Made by a program: the position numbers and the translations under genes. Of a stretch of DNA of 64,000 bases, positions 36,055-45,484 are shown in pieces; position 1 is the stretch's first letter; the number at the start of each line of letters is the position of its first letter. A model generated the notes under the pieces. That model worked only from the letters and a program-made list of their open reading frames with translations. It had not been told where the DNA came from and ran no database searches. This DNA is from CALXVA01 sp944393025 (lineage in GTDB: Bacteria; Bacillota; Clostridia; TANB77; CAG-508): NCBI GenBank assembly GCA_963931445.1, contig OZ007016.1, positions 1,178,001 to 1,242,000 of the forward strand, given 5' to 3'.

Positions 36055-38331
36055 CTATTGTTCTAAATTTTGCAATCCTAAAATATGTCTTTGAATTAAC
36101 AAACAGTCAACTGAACTTGGATTTTTATTATTTTTTCTAACATTTCCAGCTTTTAAATAAACACTTTGCAATTTTTGTATTTCTAAAATATGTCTTTGAA
36201 TTACTAATAAGTCAACACTATTTATTTTTCCATCTCCATTTGCATCACCATACAATATTATTTCATATTCAGCTATTAATAAGTCGTTTTCTAATATTTT
36301 AATAATTCCACCTGTACCTACCAAATCATTCCCTGTTAGTTTTTTTCCTTCTTTATTATATATTTCAACTGTATAATTTGTTTGTATCTTATTTATTATC
36401 TTATCTGCAGTATTATTTTTATTTTCTAATCCTGTAATTTCGTTTCCATTAATCTTTAAGCTTTCATCAAATATAATTTCTCCATCTTCTAACTTTCTTG
36501 TTACTGTAACTTTTATAGTTTTAGTTATATTTCCTTCTTCAGCTGATATAATTATATTTGTATTTCCTTCCGAAATTCCTATTATGTTTCCTTCATTATC
36601 AACTTTTGCAATACTTTCATTTTCCGATTTATAATTTATATTCTTATTACTAGCATCTTCTGGTAGTATAATTGCACTAATTTTTAAAGTTTTTTCTTTT
36701 TGCATAACTATATTATCATTACTTATTAATATATCTGTAACAGGACTATATACTGTAATAGTTATATTTGCACTTATACCATTTTTACTTTTGGCTGTAA
36801 TAGTTGCTGTTCCAGAACTTATACCTGTAATTTTACCATTCGAACTAACAGTTGCTATTTTGGTATTATTAGATGTATATGTTAATGTTTTATTTGTAGC
36901 ATTTTCTGGTAATATTTTTGAACTTATTTGTAAGCTTTCTCCTTTATTTATAGTATTTTTTTGAACAGATAACTCTATTTTTTCTACTTCTATATCTAAA
37001 TCTTCTTTTACATAATTTTGAAATACATAACCTACTAACCCATTTTCCAATTTTACTCTATCCCATAATTCCCCCTTTTGTTTTCCTTTTGCAATTCTTG
37101 TCATTTTTGTTCCTGCAGGAATAGTTGTTAAACTTTCATAAGATGTTCCAGGTCCACATCTTACATTAAGAGAGGTTTCTACATTTGCATATACTTTTGT
37201 ATTATCTTTTGTAAAATCAGTAGATGATATTGCTGGACTCATACATGGAAGCTCTGGCATATTTTCATATATAGGAATTACAAATGACATTTGAGTATCT
37301 AACATATTGCTATTTTGGTAACCTGTATATATTATTTTTGATTCACTATATGGTGCTAAAACATTTGTCATATATTGGTGCCAAAATAGTTCACCATCAC
37401 CAGTATCATAAACATGAAACTTTTGCAAATATATTGTATTTTGACCAGAATTAATATAACTAGAACCTATAAATATTCCCCCACCTGTAATTGCTCTTTC
37501 TTTTGTATTCCATGGTATTAGGTATTTAGTTTTAGTGCTCTCACTTGCTCCTTTTCCATCTTTAGCATATTTAAGTCCATTTATTATCGCTCCCATTGGC
37601 TCTGATGAACTTGTTGCTCCAATATTATAAAAGTTGTATAAGCCTTCATAACCACTTACTGTTCCACTAATTGAACTATGTGACAAAAATGGACCTACCT
37701 CTTGTTTTATTCTTGAAGCTAAATGAAAACTACTTACTTTCGAAGTCTGCGCTGCTGATAATATTAATTCTGAATATTTTTTATTTGTTACTATATTATT
37801 TCCACTTGAAGTTTTATATTCTACTATTTTATTATAAAATTCTGTACCATAGAGTATTTTTTCTATACTTGCAACTTTATTTGTGGAAGAATTATATGAT
37901 AGTTCTTCAAATTGAAATATTCTTACATAATTTATAAAATTTCGTGGATCCATAGCAAACTCTACTGCTAATTTAGAAGAATCTACCCATCCACTATCAA
38001 CTTCTACATTATATTGTCCTGGTGTTGTATTTTTCCAACTATCTGAATATGATTTAGGTACTAAATTTTTGCCATAAATATTTTCATTTTTAATTACATA
38101 ATTCCAATCTAGATTTGTATACAACGCTTTAAATTCCCAATTAGGATATTTACCTTTTAATGCATCTACATATGGTTTATATTCATCTGGAAAATTATTT
38201 GATAAAGTCATCTGTCTAGATAATTTTTTTTCACTTTTAACTTCATTAAATTCAAATATATTTAAAATTATAATAAAACATACTACTAAAAAAATAATAA
38301 TGCTTATTATAATTATTAATTTTTTTTTCAT
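36055..38331 (-). CDS. Dockerin-bearing N-acetylglucosaminidase with SH3 and Ig-like domains
   Basis: A 758-residue exported protein: N-terminal membrane/signal helix (5-26), glucosaminidase domain (about 50-340, catalytic Glu probably E211 in RIKQEVG), bacterial SH3 domain (about 380-443, LNVRCGPGTSYE), two Big_2 Ig-like repeats (about 449-527 and 531-612), and a type I dockerin (about 693-758). The first dockerin loop DANGDGKINSVD has all calcium ligands; the second (NNKNPSSVD) is degenerate. It should cut peptidoglycan glycan strands and dock onto a cohesin partner such as the neighbouring proteins. Confidence 0.82.
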   Translation of the reverse strand: MKKKLIIIISIIIFLVVCFIIILNIFEFNEVKSEKKLSRQMTLSNNFPDEYKPYVDALKGKYPNWEFKALYTNLDWNYVIKNENIYGKNLVPKSYSDSWKNTTPGQYNVEVDSGWVDSSKLAVEFAMDPRNFINYVRIFQFEELSYNSSTNKVASIEKILYGTEFYNKIVEYKTSSGNNIVTNKKYSELILSAAQTSKVSSFHLASRIKQEVGPFLSHSSISGTVSGYEGLYNFYNIGATSSSEPMGAIINGLKYAKDGKGASESTKTKYLIPWNTKERAITGGGIFIGSSYINSGQNTIYLQKFHVYDTGDGELFWHQYMTNVLAPYSESKIIYTGYQNSNMLDTQMSFVIPIYENMPELPCMSPAISSTDFTKDNTKVYANVETSLNVRCGPGTSYESLTTIPAGTKMTRIAKGKQKGELWDRVKLENGLVGYVFQNYVKEDLDIEVEKIELSVQKNTINKGESLQISSKILPENATNKTLTYTSNNTKIATVSSNGKITGISSGTATITAKSKNGISANITITVYSPVTDILISNDNIVMQKEKTLKISAIILPEDASNKNINYKSENESIAKVDNEGNIIGISEGNTNIIISAEEGNITKTIKVTVTRKLEDGEIIFDESLKINGNEITGLENKNNTADKIINKIQTNYTVEIYNKEGKKLTGNDLVGTGGIIKILENDLLIAEYEIILYGDANGDGKINSVDLLVIQRHILEIQKLQSVYLKAGNVRKNNKNPSSVDCLLIQRHILGLQNLEQ

Positions 38332-38351
38332 AAATACTCCTTTTATTTAAT

Positions 38352-38378
38352 AAACAGAAGGTAAGATTCCTTCTGTTT
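38352..38378 (-). terminator. Terminator between sortase and dockerin genes
   Basis: A perfect 10-bp stem (AAACAGAAGG with CCTTCTGTTT), 7-nt loop, T-rich tail on the minus strand, 48 bp after the sortase stop. Confidence 0.75.
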
Positions 38379-38426
38379 ATTCATCTACTATATATGAAAT
38401 ATTATTGCATGTTATAATTTAATTTC

Positions 38427-39014
38427 TTATTCAATAATAATTGCTCTTGCTTTTACTATAATTCTTTTTGTAGAATAATCACTACATGTAATTAATGTAA
38501 TTTCTATATTTCCATTAGTCTCTTGTAAAAGTGGTTTTGTATCTGTAGGACTTGCTTTATATATATCATAAACTTCATATTCTATTTTTCCATTTTCATT
38601 ATCTGATAAATATATTTTATCTTTTAATTCTAATTCTATAATATGATTAAACATATTTTCCTTATCATAATTGTGAGCTGCAATGCAATAATTTCCTTGT
38701 TTATTTGGTTCTGGTCCATAATATTTAGTTGGACAAATCCACATAGCATCTTCGCTTTTGTCATCTAACACATAAGTTTGTAAATTTATTTTTGGTATAT
38801 ATAGTTGTGAAGAAACTTTGTAATTTTTATAACTTTGTGGTAATATTTCTTTTTTTATACTCTGCTTAATGCTTTTTGCTTCATATACATTATTTTGAAC
38901 ATTATTATTTGGAACATTACTTATTTTTGCTTCTCTATATACTCCATATAGTATATTTCCTAGTATTATTGATATTATTAAAATGATTATAAGTTTTATA
39001 ATATTCTTTATCAT
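38427..39014 (-). CDS. Sortase
   Basis: A 195-residue transpeptidase with an N-terminal membrane anchor (5-24) and the sortase beta-barrel. The catalytic His is in YCIAAHNY near residue 115, Cys in ITLITCSDYS near 176 and Arg in TKRIIVKA near 184, the complete triad in the expected spacing. Its class is unclear. It sits 17 bp downstream of an LPKTG protein gene, which is the obvious substrate, and the IPQAG protease at 11241 could be another. Confidence 0.9.
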   Translation of the reverse strand: MIKNIIKLIIILIISIILGNILYGVYREAKISNVPNNNVQNNVYEAKSIKQSIKKEILPQSYKNYKVSSQLYIPKINLQTYVLDDKSEDAMWICPTKYYGPEPNKQGNYCIAAHNYDKENMFNHIIELELKDKIYLSDNENGKIEYEVYDIYKASPTDTKPLLQETNGNIEITLITCSDYSTKRIIVKARAIIIE

Positions 39015-39031
39015 TTTAATATTTTTTCCTT

Positions 39032-40102
39032 TTAGTTACTAGTTTTATTAGTATTTTTTAATACTAAATAACCAGCACCTAATACAGATATAGCAGTTAT
39101 TAAATATACATATTTTGTCATACCTGTTTTAGGTAAATTTTCTGGCATTTCTTCTTGTGTATTTACTTTATCATTAACTTGTTCATTTTTATTTGTTGTT
39201 TCTCCTGTAATTTCATTTTTATCTTGTGTTGTACTATTATTATTTTGACTTGTTTCTTTTACAGTAAATTTAAATTCTTTTGTTGCAATTACTTTATTTC
39301 CATCATCTTTATCCTCTAAAGTTACTTTTATAGCATAATTTCCTTTTTCATTAAATAATGCTCGTACAGCTAAAATTTGTTCTACATTTTTTCCACCTAA
39401 AGAATAACCATCTATTCCTCCCCATCCATCTTTTATTAAATCAGTTTCTTGTCTAGTTTTTTCAGTTGCTAATAATTGTACTGTTGCATTATCTGAAGGT
39501 TTTTGCGTTACTTCTACTTTCATTTTAATGTGATCATAATTTTTACCCATACTAGATTTTGTTATAATTTCCATTTCTTTTTCTTTATTTATTAATATTT
39601 CACCTGAATATTTAAAATCTAATGTATAATCAACATATTTTGGTTCTACTGTTAAGCTTTTTTTGATAGGTACAGAAATATCATCATATTGTTGAGAAGC
39701 ATCTGAATTTGATAAGCCTTCTGCTGTAATTGAAAAGTCTGTTGGATTTGTAGTTACTATTTCTTCTTTTGCTTTAAAAGTTACAGACATATTTGTTCTT
39801 GGATTACTTCCTCCTGAGCTATCATAATAAGTAACTCTTACTCTTGTCCCATTATCATTTTCAGTTCCTCCTTCTGAACTTACATATTCAAATATGTTAT
39901 TGTCATAAGCTACATCAAAAGTATATGCTCCAAGTTCTGTTCCAAAATTTATAGTTACAGTAACATTTTCACCTGGTGTAATTTTTTCTTTTGTTATACT
40001 AGCAGTAACAGAACCTAATGGAACTGAAGAAGCAAATACATTTGTTTGAAACAAACAAAAAATTAATAGCATAAATAATATTAAACCTAATACTTTTTTC
40101 AT
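39032..40102 (-). CDS. LPXTG-anchored cohesin-like surface protein
   Basis: A 356-residue protein with a signal peptide (1-24), a cohesin-type domain (about 27-150; TASITKEKITPGENVTVTI, then AYTFDVAYDNNIFEYVS), a second beta-rich domain (about 155-290), a Thr/Asn/Glu linker, and a sorting signal LPKTG (323-327) with hydrophobic segment and basic tail. It would be fixed to peptidoglycan by the adjacent sortase and could hold dockerin proteins on the wall. ATG 40102 follows AAAGGAG. First gene of the cluster. Confidence 0.82.
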   Translation of the reverse strand: MKKVLGLILFMLLIFCLFQTNVFASSVPLGSVTASITKEKITPGENVTVTINFGTELGAYTFDVAYDNNIFEYVSSEGGTENDNGTRVRVTYYDSSGGSNPRTNMSVTFKAKEEIVTTNPTDFSITAEGLSNSDASQQYDDISVPIKKSLTVEPKYVDYTLDFKYSGEILINKEKEMEIITKSSMGKNYDHIKMKVEVTQKPSDNATVQLLATEKTRQETDLIKDGWGGIDGYSLGGKNVEQILAVRALFNEKGNYAIKVTLEDKDDGNKVIATKEFKFTVKETSQNNNSTTQDKNEITGETTNKNEQVNDKVNTQEEMPENLPKTGMTKYVYLITAISVLGAGYLVLKNTNKTSN

Positions 40103-40252
40103 GATTTCTCCTTTCTTAATTAATGTATTTTAAAAACATATAAATTTTTTCTACATGAATAAAATATTTTTCAATATTATTATGCTATTTTTTTATTTTT
40201 TTATTTTTCCATTTTTTAGAAATTTTTTCAAATGTTAAATTCTTTTTATTCT

Positions 40253-40942
40253 CTATTGTATTTTTCTTAAGCTATTATATACACCATAAGTTATCTCAAC
40301 ATCTTTTAGTCCTCTATGTGCACCTTCATAACTAATATTAAACATTTTTGCTAAAGTTCCCAATTTATGATTTATAGCATTTGGAACTAATTTTCTAGCT
40401 AAATATAAAGTATCTATATAATCATTATTCAAATTATAATTTAAATATTTTTTACATTTATTGCATAAAAAACCTAAATCAAAATTCACATTATGACCGA
40501 CAATTATACTATTTCCAACAAATTTAATAAATTCTTCTAAAACTATATTCGGTAGTTTTCCATTTTTCAACATGTTATCTGTAATGCCTGTAAGTTCCGT
40601 TATTTTTTGTGGTAAAATTTTATCAATTTTAATTAATTCATCATATTGTTTTACTATTTTATTATTTTCAACTTTAATGGCACCAATTTCAATAATTTCA
40701 TCATTTATTGGTGAAAAACCTGTAGTTTCTATATCTACTAATACATAATCATCTATAAATTTAGTTAAATTCTTACCAATAGCATTTTTATTGTATTGGT
40801 TTGATTTTTCTTTATTATTTTCATTTTGTATTTTAGATAACATTTCAAAACTAATTTGTGTATCGTTTATTTCTCCATTTATTTCTAATTCTTTTTGTTT
40901 CTTTTTTCTATTATTATTTATAAAAATATATTTGTTATACAT
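40253..40942 (-). CDS. DnaQ-like 3'-5' exonuclease
   Basis: A DEDDh exonuclease of about 229 residues. The first 60 residues are Asn/Lys-rich. The exonuclease domain has VLVDIETTGFSPINDEIIEIGA (Exo I, quoted in part as DIETTGF), HNVNFDLGFL (Exo II) and HRGLKDVEIT (Exo III), with all catalytic acids and the His. It is similar to the proofreading domain of PolC or DNA polymerase III epsilon but stands alone. ATG 40942 has GGAG 6 nt upstream; ATG 40954 in the same frame has no site. It lies just downstream of the sigK 3' fragment. Confidence 0.85.
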   Translation of the reverse strand: MYNKYIFINNNRKKKQKELEINGEINDTQISFEMLSKIQNENNKEKSNQYNKNAIGKNLTKFIDDYVLVDIETTGFSPINDEIIEIGAIKVENNKIVKQYDELIKIDKILPQKITELTGITDNMLKNGKLPNIVLEEFIKFVGNSIIVGHNVNFDLGFLCNKCKKYLNYNLNNDYIDTLYLARKLVPNAINHKLGTLAKMFNISYEGAHRGLKDVEITYGVYNSLRKIQ

Positions 40943-41055
40943 CTTATTCTCCATTTAATTTATTATTTACTTTAGTGTTATACAATATATAATTATAATT
41001 GTCAATATTTTTATGTGAGGCAAGTTTTTAAATATTTAAATTTTTTTCTTACTTT

Positions 41056-41118
41056 TTATTCATTAAATTCTTTTGCAAGTTTTCCGATTGCTTTTGTTTC
41101 AATTCTAGATACATAGGA
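41056..41118 (-). CDS. sigK: sigK 3' part (last 20 codons), separated by the skin-like element
   Basis: On the minus strand the frame reads SYVSRIETKAIGKLAKEFNE and a stop. This is the C-terminal helix of RNA polymerase sigma-K, region 4.2, which in relatives continues directly after MGISRSYV. The 5' part of the gene ends with exactly SYV at 47330-47340. Joining the two at the shared GTTCCTATGTAT gives an unbroken frame of about 237 codons, the normal SigK length. Without excision this fragment has no start codon and is silent. Confidence 0.93.
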   Translation of the reverse strand, partial: SYVSRIETKAIGKLAKEFNE

Positions 41119-41120
41119 AC
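41109..41120. repeat. Attachment core repeat, sigK 3' side
   Basis: ATACATAGGAAC (GTTCCTATGTAT on the coding strand), identical to 47332-47343. Crossover here keeps the codons TCC TAT GTA in frame. Confidence 0.88.
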
Positions 41121-41124
41121 ATTG

Positions 41125-42713
41125 TTATGACATATTCTCACTTGCTAAAGCTTTAAATTTAAAATATACATATACTTTTTTATTCTCATCTAATTCAATT
41201 CTATCAACTAAATCTGTTAAAAGTTCTCTATTAATTGTAAGGTTTGTATTAAATTTTTCTATTAACTTATCTATTAATTCATCTTCGTTTACGATATTAT
41301 TATTTATATAAGATTCAAGTATATCAATTCTATTTTGAATTTGCAGTTTTTCTTGTTTTTTTCTTTCATAAATTCTAGTAAAATCATCTTGTGAAAGTAG
41401 TCCACTTAATTTATCATTGTATAGATTATCAATTTCTAAGACTAATTTTGAAAGCTTAATTTTACTTTCTTCTAATTCTTTTATGTATATATTTTTCTTT
41501 CTTCGTTCTTCTAGTTTTTGTTTAGTTACATCTATCATTTTATCTTTTTCATTAAAATTTTGTAATATCTTTTTTATTTTATCAAGTACAATTTTTTCAA
41601 CATAATCCATTCTAATAGAATGAACTGTACAAAGCCCAAGTCTTGCACCAGTAGTATATGTATTGCATCTAAAATAATAAAAATTTCCGACTTGCAAGTT
41701 TTCTTGAAGAACAACCTACTTTTCTTCCACATTCGTGACAATATACAAGTCCTTTTAACAAATAATCGTGTGTTTTTACTCTTGTTTGTTTTCTAACCTC
41801 TATCATTTCTCTTGCTTTTAAAAATGTATTTTTATCAATAATAGGTTCATGTGTATTTTCTACTACTTTCCATTCGTCTTTAGGAAGTCTTATATTTTTT
41901 TTAGATTTATAGTTTATTTTCTTCATTCTGCCTTGTACCATATTTCCAATATAAACTTCATTTAAAAGTATTTCTCGAATTCTAGAATCAGCCCAATGCG
42001 CACTTACTTTTGTCACTTTTGCTCCATGTGAAATTGCATATTGTGAAGGAGTAGGTATTCCATCTAAAGTCAAATCAATAGCTATTGCTCTGCAAGATTT
42101 TCCGTGTACATGCCTCTTTAAAAATTCTTTTTACTACTGGCTTTGCTTCTTCGTCAATAAATAACTTATTTGGATGATTTTTATCTAATTTATATCCAAA
42201 GGGTGCTTTACCTCCAATAAACAAACCTAAATCTTGTTTATTATGTTTAACACTTTTAATTTTATTAGAAATATCTTTTGCGTACATATCATTTAAAACA
42301 GATTTAAAAGGAGTTATATCATTTGATGTACTATCAATCCCAGTATCTATACCATCAAGTAATGAAATATATCGTACTTTGTTTTCTGGAAAATATTTTT
42401 CTAAATAGTGTCCTGTACCAATATAGTCACGACCAAGCCTTGATAAATCTTTTGTAATGATCATATTAATTTTTTTATTTTCAATATCTTGTATTAATTT
42501 TTCAAATGCTGGTCTATTAAATGTAGTACCACTTATTCCATCATCAATATACTCATTTACTACATATAATCTTTTACTTTCGCAAAAGCGTCTTAGCATA
42601 GAACGCTGATTAGAAATACTTTCTGATTCTCCTTTTTTGTCATCTTCTTTTGATAATCTGATATACAATGCAACTTTATAATCCATGGGGTTAGAAATAT
42701 TTATATTATCCAT
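41125..42713 (-). pseudogene. Large serine recombinase of the skin-like element, two frameshifts
   Basis: Three consecutive reading frames (42713-42075, 42073-41669, 41697-41125) together encode one recombinase of about 530 residues. The N-terminal resolvase domain has the catalytic Ser in ALYIRLSKED (S21) and the arginine motif TKDLSRLGRDY. The recombinase domain begins LDGIPTPSQYAISHGAKV. Then come a zinc ribbon with YCHECGRK and a C-terminal coiled coil. Each break is one extra A in a four-A run (42098-42101 and 41699-41702), so these may be homopolymer sequencing errors, a real mutation or decay. An active form is needed to rebuild sigK. Confidence 0.88.
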
Positions 42714-42775
42714 AAATTTTTATAACACCATGAATACTATTATATACTATTTTATAATACGAATCTAATTCAAAT

Positions 42776-42892
42776 TTAACTATTCGCAATATTATTAAGC
42801 TCTCTTTCTACAAAGTTAGCATATATATCAAGTAATACTTTTCTTAAATCATCTTTTGTTTCATCATATATACAGATTAAATTCTTTTCCAT
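42776..42892 (-). CDS. 38-residue protein upstream of the recombinase
   Basis: MEKNLICIYDETKDDLRKVL starts the 38-residue frame, which ends ELNNIANS. ATG 42892 has a very strong AAAGGAGG site, so translation is likely in spite of the size. It is acidic and helical. It lies 62 bp before the recombinase, in the same direction, so the two may form one unit. I do not know its function; a recombination directionality factor or regulator is possible but unsupported. Confidence 0.55.
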   Translation of the reverse strand: MEKNLICIYDETKDDLRKVLLDIYANFVERELNNIANS

Positions 42893-42933
42893 CAAAATTC
42901 CTCCTTTTAAATATATATGTTAAATTTATATAA

Positions 42934-42980
42934 AATAATAACACTTACTAAACAATATATGTTTAATAAGTGCTATTATC
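42934..42980 (-). terminator. Terminator between NUDIX gene and recombinase unit
   Basis: AATAATAACACTTACTAAAC and GTTTAATAAGTGCTATTATC pair with two mismatches around a 7-nt loop. On the minus strand it is followed by TTATATAAATTT. The rest of the 42893-43126 gap shows no gene. Confidence 0.65.
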
Positions 42981-43126
42981 TTACTTTTGATAAAAATAAT
43001 TTCATTCTATAATCATTAAATTTTATATAATTTATTTTATAATATTATGTTTCAATTTTTTTGTCATATAAATATTTCTTTAATTTTTTCTCACTCAATT
43101 ATTCCTTTGGTAAGAATTGATAATCT

Positions 43127-43660
43127 TTATTTAATATTTTTTATATAATATTTTAAAATTTCTCTATCTCTATAATTAATAAATTTAGAATGATATAGGT
43201 TTTCATATTTAGATTCTTTTAAATATTCTAAACATTTTGTTATTTTTTCTAATGCCTCTTCCTTTGTTAGCCATAACAATTTAGCACCTTCATCTTTCTC
43301 TTTTTCAGTCAAATTAAGACTTTCTGTAATTTTAGAAACATCTGCTGTATACACATATGAAATTTGTTGAAAATTTTCATGTGACTTTAGTTCCTTTGTA
43401 ATACCTAAAAATTTAATATTTTCTATTTCACATCCGGTCTCTTCCATAACTTCTCTTTTAAAAGCTTCTTCAGGCACTTCTCCTTCATCAATTCCTCCTC
43501 CTGGAAGTTTATATTCATTTTTTACAACTTTATTAAATACTGCAATTTTGCCATCTTTTCTTTTAATAATTCCTCTTGCTCCATATCTAATATATGGATT
43601 ATTAAATTCCTTTATTTCTTTTCCAAATAATTTATCTGTTATTTCTACTATTATATTCAT
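43127..43660 (-). CDS. NUDIX hydrolase
   Basis: A 177-residue protein with a complete NUDIX box, GGIDEGEVPEEAFKREVMEE (near residues 55-74) followed by TG, matching GX5EX7REUXEEXGU. It hydrolyses a nucleoside diphosphate linked to another group; the actual substrate is unknown. ATG 43660 lies 8 nt after GAGG; the in-frame GTG 43669 overlaps that site. It follows the oxidoreductase gene by 47 bp and is cargo of the skin-like element. Confidence 0.9.
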   Translation of the reverse strand: MNIIVEITDKLFGKEIKEFNNPYIRYGARGIIKRKDGKIAVFNKVVKNEYKLPGGGIDEGEVPEEAFKREVMEETGCEIENIKFLGITKELKSHENFQQISYVYTADVSKITESLNLTEKEKDEGAKLLWLTKEEALEKITKCLEYLKESKYENLYHSKFINYRDREILKYYIKNIK

Positions 43661-43707
43661 ATTAGTCACCTCAAGTTAATTATAAATTTTAAATTATTGA
43701 TTCATAA

Positions 43708-45123
43708 TTATAATTGAAAATTAAAATTAGTTATATTTTTCTTTCTACTCAATGTTTCATAAGCTTTTTCAGTTAACTCTATACTTGCTCGGTGTTCTAG
43801 CAAATCAGAACTGTCATCTATATTTAATAAAAAATTAATAAAACAATTTTCCCTAGCTTTTTCATTATAGCCTATAAAATATTTTTTTTCTTTATCAGAT
43901 AAGGTAGCAATATCAAGAAATTCAAATGCTTTACCTCCAATTAATTCATTATTTCTAAATACATATATATCAAAGTGTTCAACACTTCCTACACTATTGT
44001 TACACATTTTTTCTCTATCTTTTATTTCATAAGCTTGATAGCTATGTATTTGTATATTCATAAGTGGTCCTATTTGAATATTAACTCTTTCATGTCTAAC
44101 TCTACCATTACTTTTATATGTATCTTTAGGCAATGTACACCATGCTCTTTTACTAAATCCAGATTGCATTAAATTTAAGGAGCAGTTAGTAATTAGTTTA
44201 TCTTTACTTTTGAAATTTATTATTGAGTGAAAATCTATTTCTCCAAAGTCTCTAAATTGTTCTTGATTTTTTAATACTTCTTCGAATCTATTTGTTCTTA
44301 ATATTTTTTTATAATCATAGTTATTGAAAACTGTAAAGAAATCAACTGGATTATTTACAGAAACATACATTTGAGCATTATCTATGGTTTTATCCTTTAT
44401 TCCTCTATTTGCCTCTAATAACCATGCTAATAAATCAATAAAGTGATATCCACTGTGAAAAAGCTTCCCATAGCCATATTTATAAGGATGATTTTCTCTA
44501 TACAAAAATTCACTTGGCATATTCCACATACCATCATTATGATATATATCAATATATGTTATGGGTATATTATATTGTCGTATAGTTTCTTCTATTAATT
44601 GTTTTATATATATATAACCATCATGAAATCTTCTTTGACATTGTATTTTGAAGCTAATTTTATCTTTTTTATGTCTATACATTTTGCATAATGTTTCATA
44701 TTCTTCTTTAATACTAATTGCTTTTTTTACATTAGAACAAACTTCTGTTGGTGCAGTTATTGGCTTATCCATTAATATATTAATATTGTTTTCTAATAAA
44801 AACTTAGCATATGCGAAATGTGATTTTGGTTCAGTAGAAACTATAGTGTATTTTATATTTTTTATACATATTAATTCTTTTAATTTTTTCTTTAATTTAT
44901 CTGATAATTCTAATGCATCCTTTTCTGAGTCATCAATAAACACTAATTCAATATTTCTTAATCCTTTTTCTTCTAAATAATCTAGTGTTTCTTTTCTTTT
45001 ACTTTTTAAATCTACAATAACCCTTGGTACTATTTTATATTTATCAAATAAGTTCATATATATTCGTTTGGCATGAGGTCCAAGACCAATTAGCATTATA
45101 TTATAGTCTTTAAATTCACTCAT
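43708..45123 (-). CDS. Gfo/Idh/MocA-like oxidoreductase
   Basis: A 471-residue protein, longer than the typical 330-400. The Rossmann start YNIMLIGLGPHAKRIYMNLF shows a variant of the GxGxxG nucleotide loop, and NINILMDKPITAPTEV near residue 113 matches the EKP-type motif of the family (Lys as candidate catalytic residue). FKIQCQRRFHDGYIYIKQLI and HSGYHFIDLLAWLL follow in the second domain. It probably uses NAD(P) on a sugar or sugar-like substrate, or may be a non-catalytic relative. Good AAAGGAGG site. Cargo of the skin-like element with the NUDIX gene. Confidence 0.75.
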   Translation of the reverse strand: MSEFKDYNIMLIGLGPHAKRIYMNLFDKYKIVPRVIVDLKSKRKETLDYLEEKGLRNIELVFIDDSEKDALELSDKLKKKLKELICIKNIKYTIVSTEPKSHFAYAKFLLENNINILMDKPITAPTEVCSNVKKAISIKEEYETLCKMYRHKKDKISFKIQCQRRFHDGYIYIKQLIEETIRQYNIPITYIDIYHNDGMWNMPSEFLYRENHPYKYGYGKLFHSGYHFIDLLAWLLEANRGIKDKTIDNAQMYVSVNNPVDFFTVFNNYDYKKILRTNRFEEVLKNQEQFRDFGEIDFHSIINFKSKDKLITNCSLNLMQSGFSKRAWCTLPKDTYKSNGRVRHERVNIQIGPLMNIQIHSYQAYEIKDREKMCNNSVGSVEHFDIYVFRNNELIGGKAFEFLDIATLSDKEKKYFIGYNEKARENCFINFLLNIDDSSDLLEHRASIELTEKAYETLSRKKNITNFNFQL

Positions 45124-45260
45124 ATAAATTCCTCCTTTTTTAGTTTACTACTTTTAATATATGTTAGTCAATTATATATCACACTTTTTTGAAAAATATA
45201 TAATATGGTTGAATCTAATTTGAAATGCACACTTTACTACTAAACAACTTATGTCCACAA
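45124..45260. other. AT-rich gap, nothing recognised
   Basis: Region between the oxidoreductase start and the left outer repeat of the IS30-type insertion. Contains scattered AAATGCA words that recur on both sides of the insertion but no convincing gene, RNA or terminator. Confidence 0.4.
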
Positions 45261-45443
45261 TTAAATGCACGATTTCATGGCTTTTTTTGCGTTTACTATT
45301 CCATTTTTTGTTTATTTTTGGTATAATTATATTAGTTTCAAAAAAATTATTTTTATTTTTAGGCATGACAAACAGCAAAAATTCATTTAGTTTTTTAAAA
45401 ATCCACACTAAAATGCACTTTTGCTATTTTTACTTATTTAGTT

Positions 45444-45461
45444 ATATGTCTGCTTGTTGTT
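45444..45461. repeat. Inner inverted repeat, left
   Basis: ATATGTCTGCTTGTTGTT, exactly inverted at 46979-46996. Confidence 0.75.
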
Positions 45462-45484
45462 AATTTTTTTGAACCTAGAAAATA

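Noticed and set aside
41669..42073. Middle recombinase frame as an independent small gene
   Set aside because: It begins and ends at single-base shifts in A-runs and continues the neighbouring frames exactly, so it is one broken gene.
45172..45463. Two short open frames in opposite directions beside the IS30 gene
   Set aside because: Low-complexity, no ribosome site, and they overlap IS boundary repeats.
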